Shown here: positions 8,470 to 17,831 of the stretch, piece after piece | Layout of the letters: each line of letters starts with the position of its first letter | How positions within the stretch are numbered: the stretch's first letter is position 1 | Assembly: GCF_031626495.1 (NCBI RefSeq) | Contig: NZ_JAMQOJ010000006.1 | Coordinates: 399,436 to 463,435, forward strand | From: Natrinema sp031626495 | GTDB lineage: Archaea; Halobacteriota; Halobacteria; Halobacteriales; Natrialbaceae | DNA: 64,000 nucleotides | Direction of reading: 5' to 3' | The notes under the pieces: model-generated | Told to the model about the DNA's origin: nothing | Seen by the model: the letters and a program-made list of their open reading frames with translations, nothing else | Databases searched by the model: none | Program-made: the position numbers and the translations under genes

Positions 8470-9249
8470 TGACTTGTCTGAAGAGCACCGTGCTAATGGC
8501 TTAGACATCTCCCTCGGCTCCAAGCCGTGCGAATTCAGTTCCCGGAGCCCCTCTCGAAGCAGACATCGGCAGTCGTAATCTGTTTCTAGACTTAACCAAC
8601 AGGACGGGACTGCCGACAACGTTGGTTAAATCTTGTCGCGATTAGGTCCCGCTCGTATCCATAATCACTGTGGGTCCTTTTGGACGAGTGACCAAGTTAC
8701 AGTCACACCCTTCGAAGCCGCCGAACGCCCCGGCGAGGTCTACGACTCATCGTTTCGTTCTCGTACTAAATCCTATAATGTAGATCATTCGAGATAACAT
8801 ACTGGTAGATACGCTTCAGAAACGGCTATGGATCGTCATTCACGGCGTGGAGGAGGTCAAAGCCCCGACTGCGCCGAAGTGCTTGAGTTGTGGGTTTGCC
8901 GGATCGTAGGCCGTTAGCGGCTGTCGTCGTTCATAGGCATCGCCGATCGCACCGGTATGCCGGACCGGTGTCTTCGGCGGGTCAACCTCGCCCGCGTTGA
9001 TTGCCGCTCATTCGTCGGCGCGGATTCGAGCGAACGGTGGGATAGGCTTATCCAGCACCGTCTCGAGGGTGGACCCATTCGGGGTAGTCCGTTAAGAACT
9101 AAACGTCGTCGGTGACGGACTTGATTGGCGGGAGACGTAGTACTCCCCGTATAGCTGTCCGTATCTTTAGTCGGCAGCGACATGTTCAAGAGAGATCACC
9201 GACTTCACCAAACAAATTGATCTGGAGACTGTGGAGCCCCGCCGAAGTC
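8470..9249. other. gene-poor stretch with decayed coding traces
   Basis: About 780 bases with no intact gene. On the plus strand, about 8630-8790, a frame ending in SFRSRTKSYNVDHSR has protein-like composition but no start. On the minus strand, about 8840-9090, a second trace is interrupted by a stop (listed separately). I read this as remnants of lost genes between msrA and the next small gene. Confidence 0.45.
8840..9090 (-). pseudogene. unidentified gene remnant with in-frame stop
   Basis: The minus-strand frame reads LDKPIPPFARIRADE, a TGA stop, then AAINAGEVDPPKTPVRHTG and YDPANPQLKHFGAVG to a final stop at 8840-8842. The proline-rich but acidic, ordered composition looks like real protein. 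There is no start codon, and a probable frameshift lies further upstream near 9070. I do not recognise the family. Confidence 0.4.
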
Positions 9250-9486
9250 TCAGCCGATATCGTCCGGTCCGAGCTCCTCTAGCAGTCGTTGTGTTTCGAA
9301 CGAATCAGTATCGGGGAGGGGAACATCCCCGGAGCACAATTGACAGTGGTACATTTCGTCGGAGAGTTCCGATCGAGATCGTTCAAGCACGGTATACGCC
9401 TGTTGAACTCCCTGGCAATCTTGGTTCGTATGGTAACAGTCGCTCTGAGGGACGATGTAGACCGATTTCGTTCGACTCCTACACAT
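9250..9486 (-). CDS. small putative zinc-binding protein
   Basis: A protein of about 78 residues with a possible metal site made of DCYH, QDC and a later YHCQLCSG (C-x2-C). The C-terminus is acidic and helical. Such short Cys/His proteins are common in haloarchaea, but I cannot name this one. The ATG at 9486 is chosen over a GTG at 9495. It is alone, with long gene-free DNA on one side. Confidence 0.5.
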   Translation of the reverse strand: MCRSRTKSVYIVPQSDCYHTNQDCQGVQQAYTVLERSRSELSDEMYHCQLCSGDVPLPDTDSFETQRLLEELGPDDIG

Positions 9487-10144
9487 ATCGATCACCGCCG
9501 TCGATCTTCATTTTCAATGTGTGTAACGAAGTATGACGTACCAAATAAATTTATTCGATATAAAATATGATTAGGTTCTGTGATCACAACCCGGTTCCAG
9601 CCCCTATGACCACTTCCTGAAATGAATGACATCCATACAATGGGTTCGGGAGCCATTATACAATTTGAAGTCCAACAGAAAATATGCTATATATGCCACT
9701 ATGGCTCCAGAGGGGGATAATAGTGTTGTAGATATACAATACCCCTGCGGTCAGCTCTCGATTTTCACCCACGATTTATAAACGCAGTTAGTATTCATTG
9801 TGAGGCCGCGAAGGATATTTTGACCCCGTTTCTGTTGTCATATTCGACTATGTGAACCCTACTCAAAATGCAAGCTGAACGATCGTAAAATGGCTTAGGA
9901 TACGTCTTACCCGCTCTTGCCTCTGACATCGATTAGCAAGGTGTTCGGCAACTGAAATTGATGCTTCTCATGCAATACTGTGGTATTGAAACTGATCTAC
10001 TGACCCTAGAGTATTGTAGCCAAATATCAATTCCAGTTACTGCTGCTCTTGGCATATGTTTTATTAATCCGTTCGTACCGACCTCATCGTCCGCAAGACG
10101 TGAAACGTTCAGATGGACCGCCTGAGCCTTCTGTTCGCGTGGAT

Positions 10145-10225
10145 CGTAGCAAGCAGAAGCTAGAAAGATGCCGATGCGCCCACTGCCGGATCGCTTGAAG
10201 AGGGCGTTCGATGCGATGTGCGTAC
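10145..10225 (-). mobile_element. IS6-family transposase scrap
   Basis: The minus-strand frame IERPLQAIRQWAHRH matches the segment seen as GVKRPHQAIWNWV in the fragment at 61235-61316. That segment is typical of haloarchaeal IS6-family transposases. Flanking sequence is not recognisable, so only a short decayed piece remains. Confidence 0.45.
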
Positions 10226-10650
10226 CACCAAGCATTGTGAGTCAGTGACCTTCACGTTCCAAATATTCGTAGCGCCGATCCGCATCATCTTCGGTAGCTT
10301 CGTTACACCGCAGCCACCTGTACAAACCCTGAGAGACCGCGTTCAGTGTAATCAAACAATTTTAAACATACCGACGGAGACTTCGGAGAGGTTCTTCGAA
10401 AAGAGGTCCGAAGGAACGTGATTTCTGCATCCTGATGCCAGTCGTAGTCGGAGTCGGGTCCTCCAGTAACGGCGACTAGTAGTAACTCGTATTCGCGACT
10501 TGCGAACCTGAGGCAGTTTCACATCGTCCGGCGGGATACTTCCAGTATTCATCTCGTTCTTCCCCATCTCGTATCTGAAAATCTTATGGCCCTATATGCC
10601 CTGCATGTGATTTGTGCATTCCGAACACTCCATTTCGGAATCAGCCCTTC

Positions 10651-10676
10651 GAATAACAATAGTACTATTGTTATTC
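10651..10676. repeat. 26-bp perfect palindrome, family member 1
   Basis: The half-site GAATAACAATAGT is followed directly by its exact reverse complement. The same core recurs, with one or two mismatches, at 35035-35064 and 58237-58262. It lies about 365 bases before the first IclR gene. Candidate operator or mobile-element end. Confidence 0.7.
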
Positions 10677-11039
10677 TCACTGCCGGGGGGACCAATACAA
10701 TGAATTGGAGCCAGCTTTGGTGCGCCATATAAATGGCTATTTGTTCGGTAGTTGTTCTACTGGACTCGAACTGCCAGAATATGGCCTCCTCCCAGAGATA
10801 TGTTCATTATAACCAAACTAGTTGGCATTATATCGGGCGCATATTCTGGAAATTATTTGTGCTCGCCCCATTTGTTATGGTGAATGTGTGGATACGGACC
10901 TTACTACTGGAAAAAATCTATTTCTGCGGCAGCAGTGGAGTTCGTGTTCTACTTTTAGAGACGGGATGACGGATACAATCAAACGTCTCCGTGTTTGTCT
11001 ATCCCAAACATATAAGTGATGTACGGTTCAGTAACTGAT

Positions 11040-11819
11040 ATGACCAAGAAACCGACTGAGGACGGCCGTCTTATACAGTCCGTTGAGAAGGCGTGTCAAA
11101 TCGTCAGGGCGTTACGGGAACTCGACGGCGCGGGGGTAACCGAGATCGCGGATCAGGTGAATATGTCCAAAGGATCGGCGCACACGTACCTGAAGACGCT
11201 GCAGCGAAATAACATCGTGACCGAGATTGACGGACGCTATCAGCTCGGCCTCTTCTTACTCGAGCTTGGCGAGTACGTCAAACATCAAAACAAAGCATGG
11301 CAGTTCGCCCAAGAGCCGCTCGAGGAGATGGCTGCAGAGACGGGCGAGTTGGCCCGTCTGATCGTTCGAGAACAGGGCTATGGGGTCTATCTCGCGAAAG
11401 CGACGGGAGAACACGCAATCGAGACGACGATTCGCCCGGGCCAGCGCGAATATCTCCACTACACGTCGCAAGGAAAGGCGATTCTCGCCCACATGTCCGA
11501 AGCCGAGGTGCGAAAGGTCATCGATACGCACGGCCTGCCGAAGCGGACGGAAAAGACGATTACGGAGTCGGCCGAGTTATTCGAGGAATTAGAGGAGATC
11601 CGCGAGCGGGGAATCGCCTTCAGCCAGAGCGAACGAACTCGCGGCCTGCGGTGCGTTGCCGCGCCGATCCACGCGCCGAACGATACGGTCGTAGCCGCAA
11701 TCGGCGTCTGTGGCCCCACGAGTCGCATGCGCGGGGATCGATTCCGCGAGGAGTTGCCGACGCTGGTCCGCGACAAAGCGAACGTCATCGAGGTCAACAT
11801 GCAAATGGATGCAGATTAG
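11040..11819 (+). CDS. IclR-family transcriptional regulator, copy 1
   Basis: A 259-residue regulator. Residues 12-70 form a winged helix-turn-helix (QSVEKACQIVRALREL, VTEIADQVNMSKGSAHTYLKTL), and about 85-259 form the IclR ligand-binding domain with GVCGPTSRM near the end. IclR proteins commonly control aromatic and small-acid catabolic genes. The ATG at 11040 has a TATA box (catataagt) about 28 bases before it and is preferred to the ATG at 11016. It is nearly identical to the gene at 35470-36249: from residue 13 on I count five substitutions (K85E, A86V, T122A, N214S, D215G). It sits 166 bases upstream of a nicX-like gene on the same strand, its likely target. Confidence 0.92.
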   Translation: MTKKPTEDGRLIQSVEKACQIVRALRELDGAGVTEIADQVNMSKGSAHTYLKTLQRNNIVTEIDGRYQLGLFLLELGEYVKHQNKAWQFAQEPLEEMAAETGELARLIVREQGYGVYLAKATGEHAIETTIRPGQREYLHYTSQGKAILAHMSEAEVRKVIDTHGLPKRTEKTITESAELFEELEEIRERGIAFSQSERTRGLRCVAAPIHAPNDTVVAAIGVCGPTSRMRGDRFREELPTLVRDKANVIEVNMQMDAD

Positions 11820-11985
11820 AAAGCGGAGTCGCCTGATCTCCAGACCGAACGTCCAGTTGTGACAGGGTGTGCTTACGTTCTCTGCTTGGAAGTTCGTGAT
11901 TCCGCAAGCAGAGGTATTGCAGACTGGTTGTAAGCTATCAACCCCCAAAATATATTGTGTATGAGAGAAAACAGGCGACTGCATT

Positions 11986-13041
11986 ATGGAAGAAGCTGGC
12001 CTACTAGTGCCGTTATTCCGGCGCCAGATGGAGCATTGCCAAGTGACGGCCGATGAAACCATCGCCCTCGTGACTGACGCGAAGAGTCCACGGGAGTTCA
12101 TCGGTGCCTGTTTCGCCGCGGCCGAGGACCTGGACGCGGACGTGTTCGAGGTGCAAGTGCCCGAGTACGGGCGTAACTCCGTTGGCCCGGAGATTTCCGA
12201 AGGTCAGGGCGGGACGCTCCGCCTGCCTGACGGTCCGGTCGAAGCCTGCAAACACGCGGATATGGTGTTCGACTTCACCCTCGAGGGGTTCATCCACGTC
12301 CCCGAGCGTGGCGAGATCCGCGACGCCGATACGCGAATCCTTCGTGTCGGCGCGCGCGAACCTCACTATCTCCGCCGGCTGATGCCCTGGGAGCCCGAGG
12401 AAGCCCAGCGCGTCAAAGACCGCGTCCAGCGTCACCGTGACCTGCTGGCCGACGCCGACGAGATGCGTATCACCTCCGAGTACGGCACCGACGTGACCAT
12501 GGAAGTCGAACCCTACACGGCCTTTGACTCGTACGGGTTCGCCGACGAACCCGGCAAGTGGGACGTCTGGGGCCAGAACATGGTCTCGAACTATCCGTCG
12601 AACGTCGAAGGGACCATCGTTATCGCGCCGAGCGACTACAATGTCGTCCCCTTCGCCGACTACGTCAGCTCCGCGATCGAATGCGTCGTCGAGGACAACT
12701 ACATCGTCGAAATCAACGGCGAGGGCGGCGACGCCGAGTTGATGCGCGGCCACCTCGAGAGTTACGACGACCCGGACGTCTGGGCGACGAGCCACTTCGG
12801 CTGGGGACTCAACCCGAACGGCACGTTCTACAACATGGCGCTCCACGACCGCGCGCCTGACCAGACCGGTGTCAGCGCCAGCGAGGGTCGTGTCTGGGAA
12901 GGCAACATGCTGTGGAGTACCGGGCCGAACACCCATGAAGACCGTTACGCGCCGTGTCACTACGACATCGCCCAGAAAAACTGTAGCGTCTACCTCGATG
13001 GTGAACCAGTCGTCGAACAGGGCGAAGTCGTCGTTGACTGA
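11986..13041 (+). CDS. NicX-type 2,5-dihydroxypyridine dioxygenase-like enzyme, copy 1
   Basis: A 351-residue protein of the M29-peptidase-like fold that matches bacterial NicX, the Fe(II) dioxygenase that opens 2,5-dihydroxypyridine to N-formylmaleamate. Shared blocks include YGFADEPGKWD, SHFGWGLNP, MALHDR, STGPNT and CHYDI-x3-NC. The iron ligands known in NicX (His265, His318, Asp320) correspond here to H270, H325 and D327, all present. General tools often call such proteins aminopeptidase T; the conserved H and H-x-D pattern favours the dioxygenase. A TATA-like aatatatt precedes the ATG. A copy at 53738-54793 differs at only four residues. The true substrate may be another dihydroxypyridine. 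Confidence 0.82.
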   Translation: MEEAGLLVPLFRRQMEHCQVTADETIALVTDAKSPREFIGACFAAAEDLDADVFEVQVPEYGRNSVGPEISEGQGGTLRLPDGPVEACKHADMVFDFTLEGFIHVPERGEIRDADTRILRVGAREPHYLRRLMPWEPEEAQRVKDRVQRHRDLLADADEMRITSEYGTDVTMEVEPYTAFDSYGFADEPGKWDVWGQNMVSNYPSNVEGTIVIAPSDYNVVPFADYVSSAIECVVEDNYIVEINGEGGDAELMRGHLESYDDPDVWATSHFGWGLNPNGTFYNMALHDRAPDQTGVSASEGRVWEGNMLWSTGPNTHEDRYAPCHYDIAQKNCSVYLDGEPVVEQGEVVVD

Positions 13042-13378
13042 GTGACTGCGCACAAGCGATACGCGGACCGCCAGAGATAGCGACTCGACGTGCCATAGCC
13101 TTCATCGGTCGGTCCGTCCGTCATTTTTGTTCTGGTTGTGCTTCTCTGAGCGAGTAGTGAGAGTCCTTCTAGAGGCGACAAAGGCGGCCGCGAACGGGAA
13201 GCCCGAACGACCAAAGCGACACTCGAGGTGATCGTCACATCGCCGCCGCTAAAGGCATAGCCGTCCGGGTTGCGCCAAACGGTCCTGAACCGGAAGGAAG
13301 ACAGAACCTTACTCGATATCCCACAGTACTGTAAGCCCACGGCGCGGCTCGGGAGTCGATCACGCTCTCCTGATCGCT
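13042..13378. other. intergenic stretch between convergent genes
   Basis: About 340 bases between the ends of the NicX-like gene and a convergent hydrolase gene. No coding signal, repeat or RNA gene was recognised. It probably holds the two transcription terminators. Confidence 0.5.
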
Positions 13379-14323
13379 TCACTCCTTCTGGGGTGAAGCA
13401 CTCAGCCGCGACTGAATATGGTCCGCTAATCGGCTCATTGCTTCGTCGGCCGTATCGACTTCGTCTGTGAGGCTCAAAAAGCCGTGCGCGAGCGACGGAT
13501 AGTGGTCGTGAGTTGTCGGGACACCGTTTGCTTCGAGTTGGTCTACATACTCGACGCCATCATCCCGAAGCACGTCTAAGCCGGCGGTCAACACGACTGC
13601 GGGAGCAACGCCAGAGAGGTCTGACGCTCGACGAACTGCTGCGAGTGGATTCCGTTTGTGGACGGGATCATCGAGGTACTGATCCCAGAACCACTCCATA
13701 TCGCGACGGGTAAGTAGGGGCTGATCGCTGTGCTGAACGTATGACTCCGTCTCGCGGACAGTGCCCGTGATCGGATAGAGCAGGAACTGTCCTGATAGGC
13801 TCGGTCCCGTTTCCCGAGCCCGGAGAGCCGCTGCAGCTGCAAGGTTCCCTCCAGCACTCGTCCCTGCCACGCCAATACTGCTCGAATCGGCACCTAACTT
13901 GTCTGCGTACTCTGCTGCCCACTGCAGAGCTGTGGAAACATCGTTGAGGGCCGCAGGGAACGGGTGTTCCGGCGCAAGGCGATAATCGACCGAGATAACC
14001 AGGCAGCCAGTTCGACTGGCGAGTTCACGGCAGATGTTGTCCGCAGAATCGAGTGTGCCGAGCGTCCACCCGCCGCCGTGGCAAAAGACGAGAACGGGTG
14101 GATGCTCCGCCTCCGGCCGATATACCCGTATCGGAATTGCGGCTTCGTCACCCTCGATCTCGAAATCACGGACCAAATCCAGGTCGATCCCCGCACCACG
14201 AGAGAAGACCTCGTCTTCAATCCGCCGGGCGCACGGAATCGACATCGAATGCCAGTCCGGAATACCGTTGTCTTCCAGTTCTTCGATAACCGTTGCCATC
14301 TGGGGATTCATTCGCTGACTCAT
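13379..14323 (-). CDS. HSL-family alpha/beta hydrolase 1
   Basis: A 314-residue hydrolase of the hormone-sensitive lipase family. The oxyanion motif HGGGW is at residues 82-86, and the nucleophile Ser156 lies in GTSAGG. The acid and base follow in the C-terminal part (GLDVLRDDG and AHGFL). Family members cleave short esters or amides. The eukaryotic kynurenine formamidase (AFMID) has the same fold and an HGGYW motif, so a role on N-formylkynurenine is a reasonable but unproven idea given the indoleamine dioxygenase 3.5 kb away. It is divergent from the amidase-like gene at 14473, with both promoters in about 150 bases. Confidence 0.82.
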   Translation of the reverse strand: MSQRMNPQMATVIEELEDNGIPDWHSMSIPCARRIEDEVFSRGAGIDLDLVRDFEIEGDEAAIPIRVYRPEAEHPPVLVFCHGGGWTLGTLDSADNICRELASRTGCLVISVDYRLAPEHPFPAALNDVSTALQWAAEYADKLGADSSSIGVAGTSAGGNLAAAAALRARETGPSLSGQFLLYPITGTVRETESYVQHSDQPLLTRRDMEWFWDQYLDDPVHKRNPLAAVRRASDLSGVAPAVVLTAGLDVLRDDGVEYVDQLEANGVPTTHDHYPSLAHGFLSLTDEVDTADEAMSRLADHIQSRLSASPQKE

Positions 14324-14472
14324 CTACGGATATGTATGATCCCCTATTGCAAATAATTTCACATTCTGATCGCCTCGGCTGGCGGCCGGTCCGTGCCACC
14401 TCCGCTTCTCTGTACAAGCCGAATCACTGTGCGTGCCGAAAAACACATAATAATCAATGTGAATGTCTCTGT

Positions 14473-15561
14473 ATGGCACGAATTGAAAAGTACATGGCTG
14501 TTGGCCTTTCGCCGACAGTGTGGGGTGCCGAGGAGCGAAGTGACATTCAGAAAAACCTGGACCACATTCACGAGACGCTCTCGGCGGCGACGTGGCTGAG
14601 TAGCGTTGACCTCCCGGTCAAACTCGCGGTGATCCCCGAAGGAGCACTGCAAGGGTTCACCGATGAAGTGCACGATATGGAGCATACGGAATACCGGGAG
14701 GAGATCGCGATCGACATCCCCGGCGAAGAGACCGATGTGCTCGGTGAGTACGCGAAAGAGTTCGACATCTATATTGTCGCATCAGCGAAGGAAAAGGCGC
14801 CGGAGTACGAGGATAAGTTCGTGAATACCGCGTTCGTTATCGATCCGGACGGTGAGGTGATCCTCAAACACCGAAAGAACACCCCTCTCCTCCCGGTTGA
14901 ACGGTCAGTCGCGCCACACGACGTCTGGGACGACTGGGTTGACGAACACGGTGCGGATCTCGATTCGTTCTTCCCGGTTGTCGATACAGACATCGGACGG
15001 ATCGGGATCTCTCTCGCTATCGAGGGCGCATATCCTGAATACGTACGCGGCCTTGCGATGAACGGCGCCGAGGTCGTTTGTCGAATTGCCTGTCCCGAAC
15101 CGCTCGTCGCGAACGAAGCGTGGGAGATTCAGAACAAGGCACGTGCGTTAGACAACAGTACCTACGTCGTTGCTCCGAACCTCGGAACGTACTATCTGAC
15201 GCCCGATTCGGAGACCCCGGTTGATACGTTCGGCGGTGGATCGATGATCGTCAACCACAAGGGGAAGACGATATCCGATCACGACTACGGTGGTGGGTCG
15301 TCCTACTGCGCGGGGGTCATCGATATCGAGGGCCTTCGAGAGTTCCGGTACCGATCGCCACTGATGAACTGGATGAAAGACCTCCGTACCGAACTGTGTC
15401 AGGTCATCTATGACAGGGAGCTCTACCCCAAGAACCTCTGGCTCGACAGGACGCCGGTACAACACGACGAGTATGCAGAAGAGGTAACGCAAGAGCGTAT
15501 CGAAGACATGGTCGAGAAGGATATTTGGGTTCCACCGTACTGGGAGCGAGAAGACGAGTAA
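14473..15561 (+). CDS. aliphatic-amidase/nitrilase-family protein lacking the catalytic cysteine
   Basis: A 362-residue member of the carbon-nitrogen hydrolase superfamily, closest in layout to aliphatic amidase/formamidase. The catalytic Glu (E56 in VIPEGALQG) and the Lys region (LKHRKN, 131-136) are visible. The nucleophile elbow, normally IICDDG-x-YPE, reads SLAIEGAYPE, so the cysteine position is alanine (A182, codon GCT). Normal amidase chemistry should therefore be lost unless another residue substitutes. The ATG at 14473 has a TATA-like acataataat 28 bases upstream, and the longer frame upstream has no family homology. The gene is intact and long enough to be expressed, so it is not an obvious pseudogene. 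Confidence 0.8.
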   Translation: MARIEKYMAVGLSPTVWGAEERSDIQKNLDHIHETLSAATWLSSVDLPVKLAVIPEGALQGFTDEVHDMEHTEYREEIAIDIPGEETDVLGEYAKEFDIYIVASAKEKAPEYEDKFVNTAFVIDPDGEVILKHRKNTPLLPVERSVAPHDVWDDWVDEHGADLDSFFPVVDTDIGRIGISLAIEGAYPEYVRGLAMNGAEVVCRIACPEPLVANEAWEIQNKARALDNSTYVVAPNLGTYYLTPDSETPVDTFGGGSMIVNHKGKTISDHDYGGGSSYCAGVIDIEGLREFRYRSPLMNWMKDLRTELCQVIYDRELYPKNLWLDRTPVQHDEYAEEVTQERIEDMVEKDIWVPPYWEREDE

Positions 15562-15637
15562 CGGTAGTAGCCAGCGATACCGATTTACGGCCACGGACTC
15601 GGCCCCGCCGAGGCCGACGCGATTTTGGACAATCAGT

Positions 15638-16750
15638 TTAGAGGCCTGTGACGTCTTCGATGGCGTCGGTCAGCGTCTGAATCGACTCGAGGTTGTGCTC
15701 GCCCATATGGCCGATGCGGAAGGTCTGCTCGCCGAGTTGCGAGCCGTAGCCGTTCGAGAAGACGAAGTCGTATTGCTCGTCGACGGCCGCGATGGTCTCG
15801 GCGACGTCGATGCCCTGCGTGTTCTCGATGCAGGCCACCGTCTGTGACTCGTAACCTTCCTCGGGGAACATCGCGAAATGCTCGCGGGCCCATTCGCGGG
15901 TGTACTCGGCCATCTCGCGGTGGCGCTGGTCGCGAGCGTCGTGGCCTTCCTCGAGCATGTGCTTCATCTGTTGCCGATACGCGAGCATGACCGGGATAGC
16001 GGGCGTCGAGTGGGTCTGCCCCTTCCGGTCGTAGTAGTCCAGCGACCGCTGGAAGCCGCCGTACCACGACGCCGAGTCCTTCCCGAGTTCACGTTCGTAG
16101 GCCTCGTCGCTGACGACGCAGACCGCCAGCCCGGGGGGCATCGCGAAGGCTTTCTGAACGGAGGTGAAGATCACGTCAATGTCGTGCTCGTCGATATCGA
16201 CGTAGTCGCCGCCCAGCGCCGAGACCGCGTCGACGACGAAATACGTGTCCGGGTACTCGGCGACGACGTCGCCGATCTCCTCGATCGGGTTGCGGACCCC
16301 CGTCGAGGACTCGTTCATCACGCAGGTGACGGCGTCGTAGTCGGTGTCGCTCTCCTCGAGTCGCTCACGCACGTCCTCGGGTTTGACCGCCCGCCCCCAC
16401 TCGTACTCGAGGGTGTCGACGTTCTTGCCGAGGCGGTCGGCGACGTTGGCCTGGCGCTCGCTGAAACTGCCGCAAGTCGTCACGAGGACGTCCTCGTCAA
16501 CGAGGTTCAGGAGCGAACTCTCCATGAACTCGGTACCCGATCCTGTGAGGATGATGACCTCGTTGTCGGTCTCGAGGAACTCCTTGGTATCCTCGACGAT
16601 GGTCGTGTAGAGGTCGGTCATTCGGTCCATCCGGTGTCCGAACATCGGTTCGCACATCGCCTCGATCACGTCCTCGCGTACCTCGGTCGGGCCCGGGATA
16701 TACAGCGTCTTCTCTGGGTAATCGCCTGTATATTCGCGTCTTTCGCTCAT
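15638..16750 (-). CDS. class V aminotransferase (alanine-glyoxylate / serine-pyruvate type)
   Basis: A 370-residue PLP enzyme of the AGT family. The start TLYIPGPTEVRE is characteristic, and the PLP lysine lies in SVQKAFAMPPG. An upstream in-frame ATG at 16825 exists, but the ATG at 16750 matches the family start. Known reactions are transfer between alanine or serine and glyoxylate or pyruvate. Insect AGT relatives act as 3-hydroxykynurenine transaminases, so kynurenine is another possible substrate next to the indoleamine dioxygenase. It is also near serB and serA, so serine metabolism is an alternative. It forms no tight operon. Confidence 0.85.
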   Translation of the reverse strand: MSERREYTGDYPEKTLYIPGPTEVREDVIEAMCEPMFGHRMDRMTDLYTTIVEDTKEFLETDNEVIILTGSGTEFMESSLLNLVDEDVLVTTCGSFSERQANVADRLGKNVDTLEYEWGRAVKPEDVRERLEESDTDYDAVTCVMNESSTGVRNPIEEIGDVVAEYPDTYFVVDAVSALGGDYVDIDEHDIDVIFTSVQKAFAMPPGLAVCVVSDEAYERELGKDSASWYGGFQRSLDYYDRKGQTHSTPAIPVMLAYRQQMKHMLEEGHDARDQRHREMAEYTREWAREHFAMFPEEGYESQTVACIENTQGIDVAETIAAVDEQYDFVFSNGYGSQLGEQTFRIGHMGEHNLESIQTLTDAIEDVTGL

Positions 16751-16927
16751 ACAACTTACCTGTACAGTCTCTTGTGTGGTGAGACCGTTTGGTATTTTTG
16801 GTGCCGGAATGTGAGCGTGTGACACATAGTCATTGTGAGAAAGTTGGATGGCCGAGCGGACAATGCCGTTCGCAGCTATCGGTCGCGCTGGGAGGACGGT
16901 CTAAGGCGTGAGCGAATCGCGCCCAAA

Positions 16928-17578
16928 TCACTTGTTCGCCAGAACACCCTCCGTGACAAGTACCTCGCGGGCTTCATCCATCGTGGTCACGACGACTTCG
17001 CAGTGGGGTTCGACGGCCGGTTTCGGATCGAAGCCGATCGAGAGACCAGCTACTTCTAACATGGGGAGGTCGTTCGCACCGTCGCCGATCGCGACGCTGT
17101 CTGAGAGAGTAGTCCCGATATCGTTGACGAGGTCTTCGAGGGCGTCGTCTTTGGTGCCCTCGATGAGTGGACCGTCGACGTCACCGGTCAGTGCCGTTTC
17201 ACTGCCATTCAGTGGTAGTTCGTTCGAGACGATGTGATCGACAGTCGTATTCTCGCGCTCAAGGGCGGCTGCGACACCGCGTTCGAAGCCGCCCGTGAGG
17301 ATGGCGGTCGTCACGCCAGCATCGTTCAATTCATCGATCAAATCAGCGGCACCCTCGCGAAGTGCAACCTTTTCGAAGGCGGCCGTGACCTCGTCTTCTG
17401 GAAGTCCCTCAAGTAGTGCCGCTCGCTTCCGTAGGCTCTCGGCGTAGTCGATTTCATTATTCATCGACCGTTCGGTGATCTCGGCCATGTCATCTGCCAC
17501 GCCACAGCGATCGCCCAGCAGTACGGTCATCTCGGAGTCGGAAAGCGTTCCGTCAAAGTCAAAGGCTACGACTGTCAT
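16928..17578 (-). CDS. serB: phosphoserine phosphatase-like HAD hydrolase
   Basis: A 216-residue HAD phosphatase. Motif I is FDFDGTLSD (D7 nucleophile, D9), motif II is ILTGG, and motif III/IV is GDGANDLPML. These match SerB, which removes phosphate from phosphoserine in the last step of serine synthesis. The cap contains the E-x-R-like region typical of SerB. A TATA-like ttgtttattcgg lies about 28 bases upstream. serA is 4.3 kb away on the same strand. Serine is the second substrate of the TrpB enzyme at 30.7 kb. Confidence 0.85.
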   Translation of the reverse strand: MTVVAFDFDGTLSDSEMTVLLGDRCGVADDMAEITERSMNNEIDYAESLRKRAALLEGLPEDEVTAAFEKVALREGAADLIDELNDAGVTTAILTGGFERGVAAALERENTTVDHIVSNELPLNGSETALTGDVDGPLIEGTKDDALEDLVNDIGTTLSDSVAIGDGANDLPMLEVAGLSIGFDPKPAVEPHCEVVVTTMDEAREVLVTEGVLANK

Positions 17579-17831
17579 CGTTTGCTAGTTGTGGGTCCCC
17601 GAATAAACAAGTTTAGGTTCTGTGTGACACTCGTCACCAGAATATAGTCGAACTGTGACTGGGATGAGATGAAATCGTGTCCCACCAGCACGCCTCTTGC
17701 CCTGTCAGAGAGTCGCTTTTCAAGATGATACACTAGACCATACTCTTGTACATTTATTACTGTAAGTGGTCGAAGAGGCGGTTATTTCCCCGGAAAACAC
17801 TAATAGTCCCGAGATTGGTAACTGTGATCAG

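Larger units (their letters stand above)
9487..11039. other. long AT-rich region without intact genes
   Basis: About 1.5 kb of noticeably AT-richer DNA. It holds an IS6-type transposase scrap near 10145-10225, a perfect 26-bp palindrome at 10651-10676, and the leaderless promoter of the IclR gene at its right end (catataagt, about 11008-11016). No complete gene is supported. The composition contrast suggests old mobile-element debris. Confidence 0.5.

Noticed and set aside
8510..8700. Possible end of an IS200/IS605 TnpB element
   Set aside because: The repeated ggttaa and palindromic bits suggested it, but no TnpB residues could be read in any frame.
11986..13041. Calling the NicX-like proteins leucyl aminopeptidase (M29)
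   Set aside because: The fold is shared, but the SHFGWG, MALHDR and CHYDI-x3-NC blocks match NicX, including its H, H-x-D iron ligands.
12013..13053. 346-codon open frame antisense to NicX copy 1
   Set aside because: It is a mirror of the GC-rich codon pattern of the sense gene. The sense protein has clear NicX motifs; the antisense one is valine- and aspartate-rich repeats without any domain.
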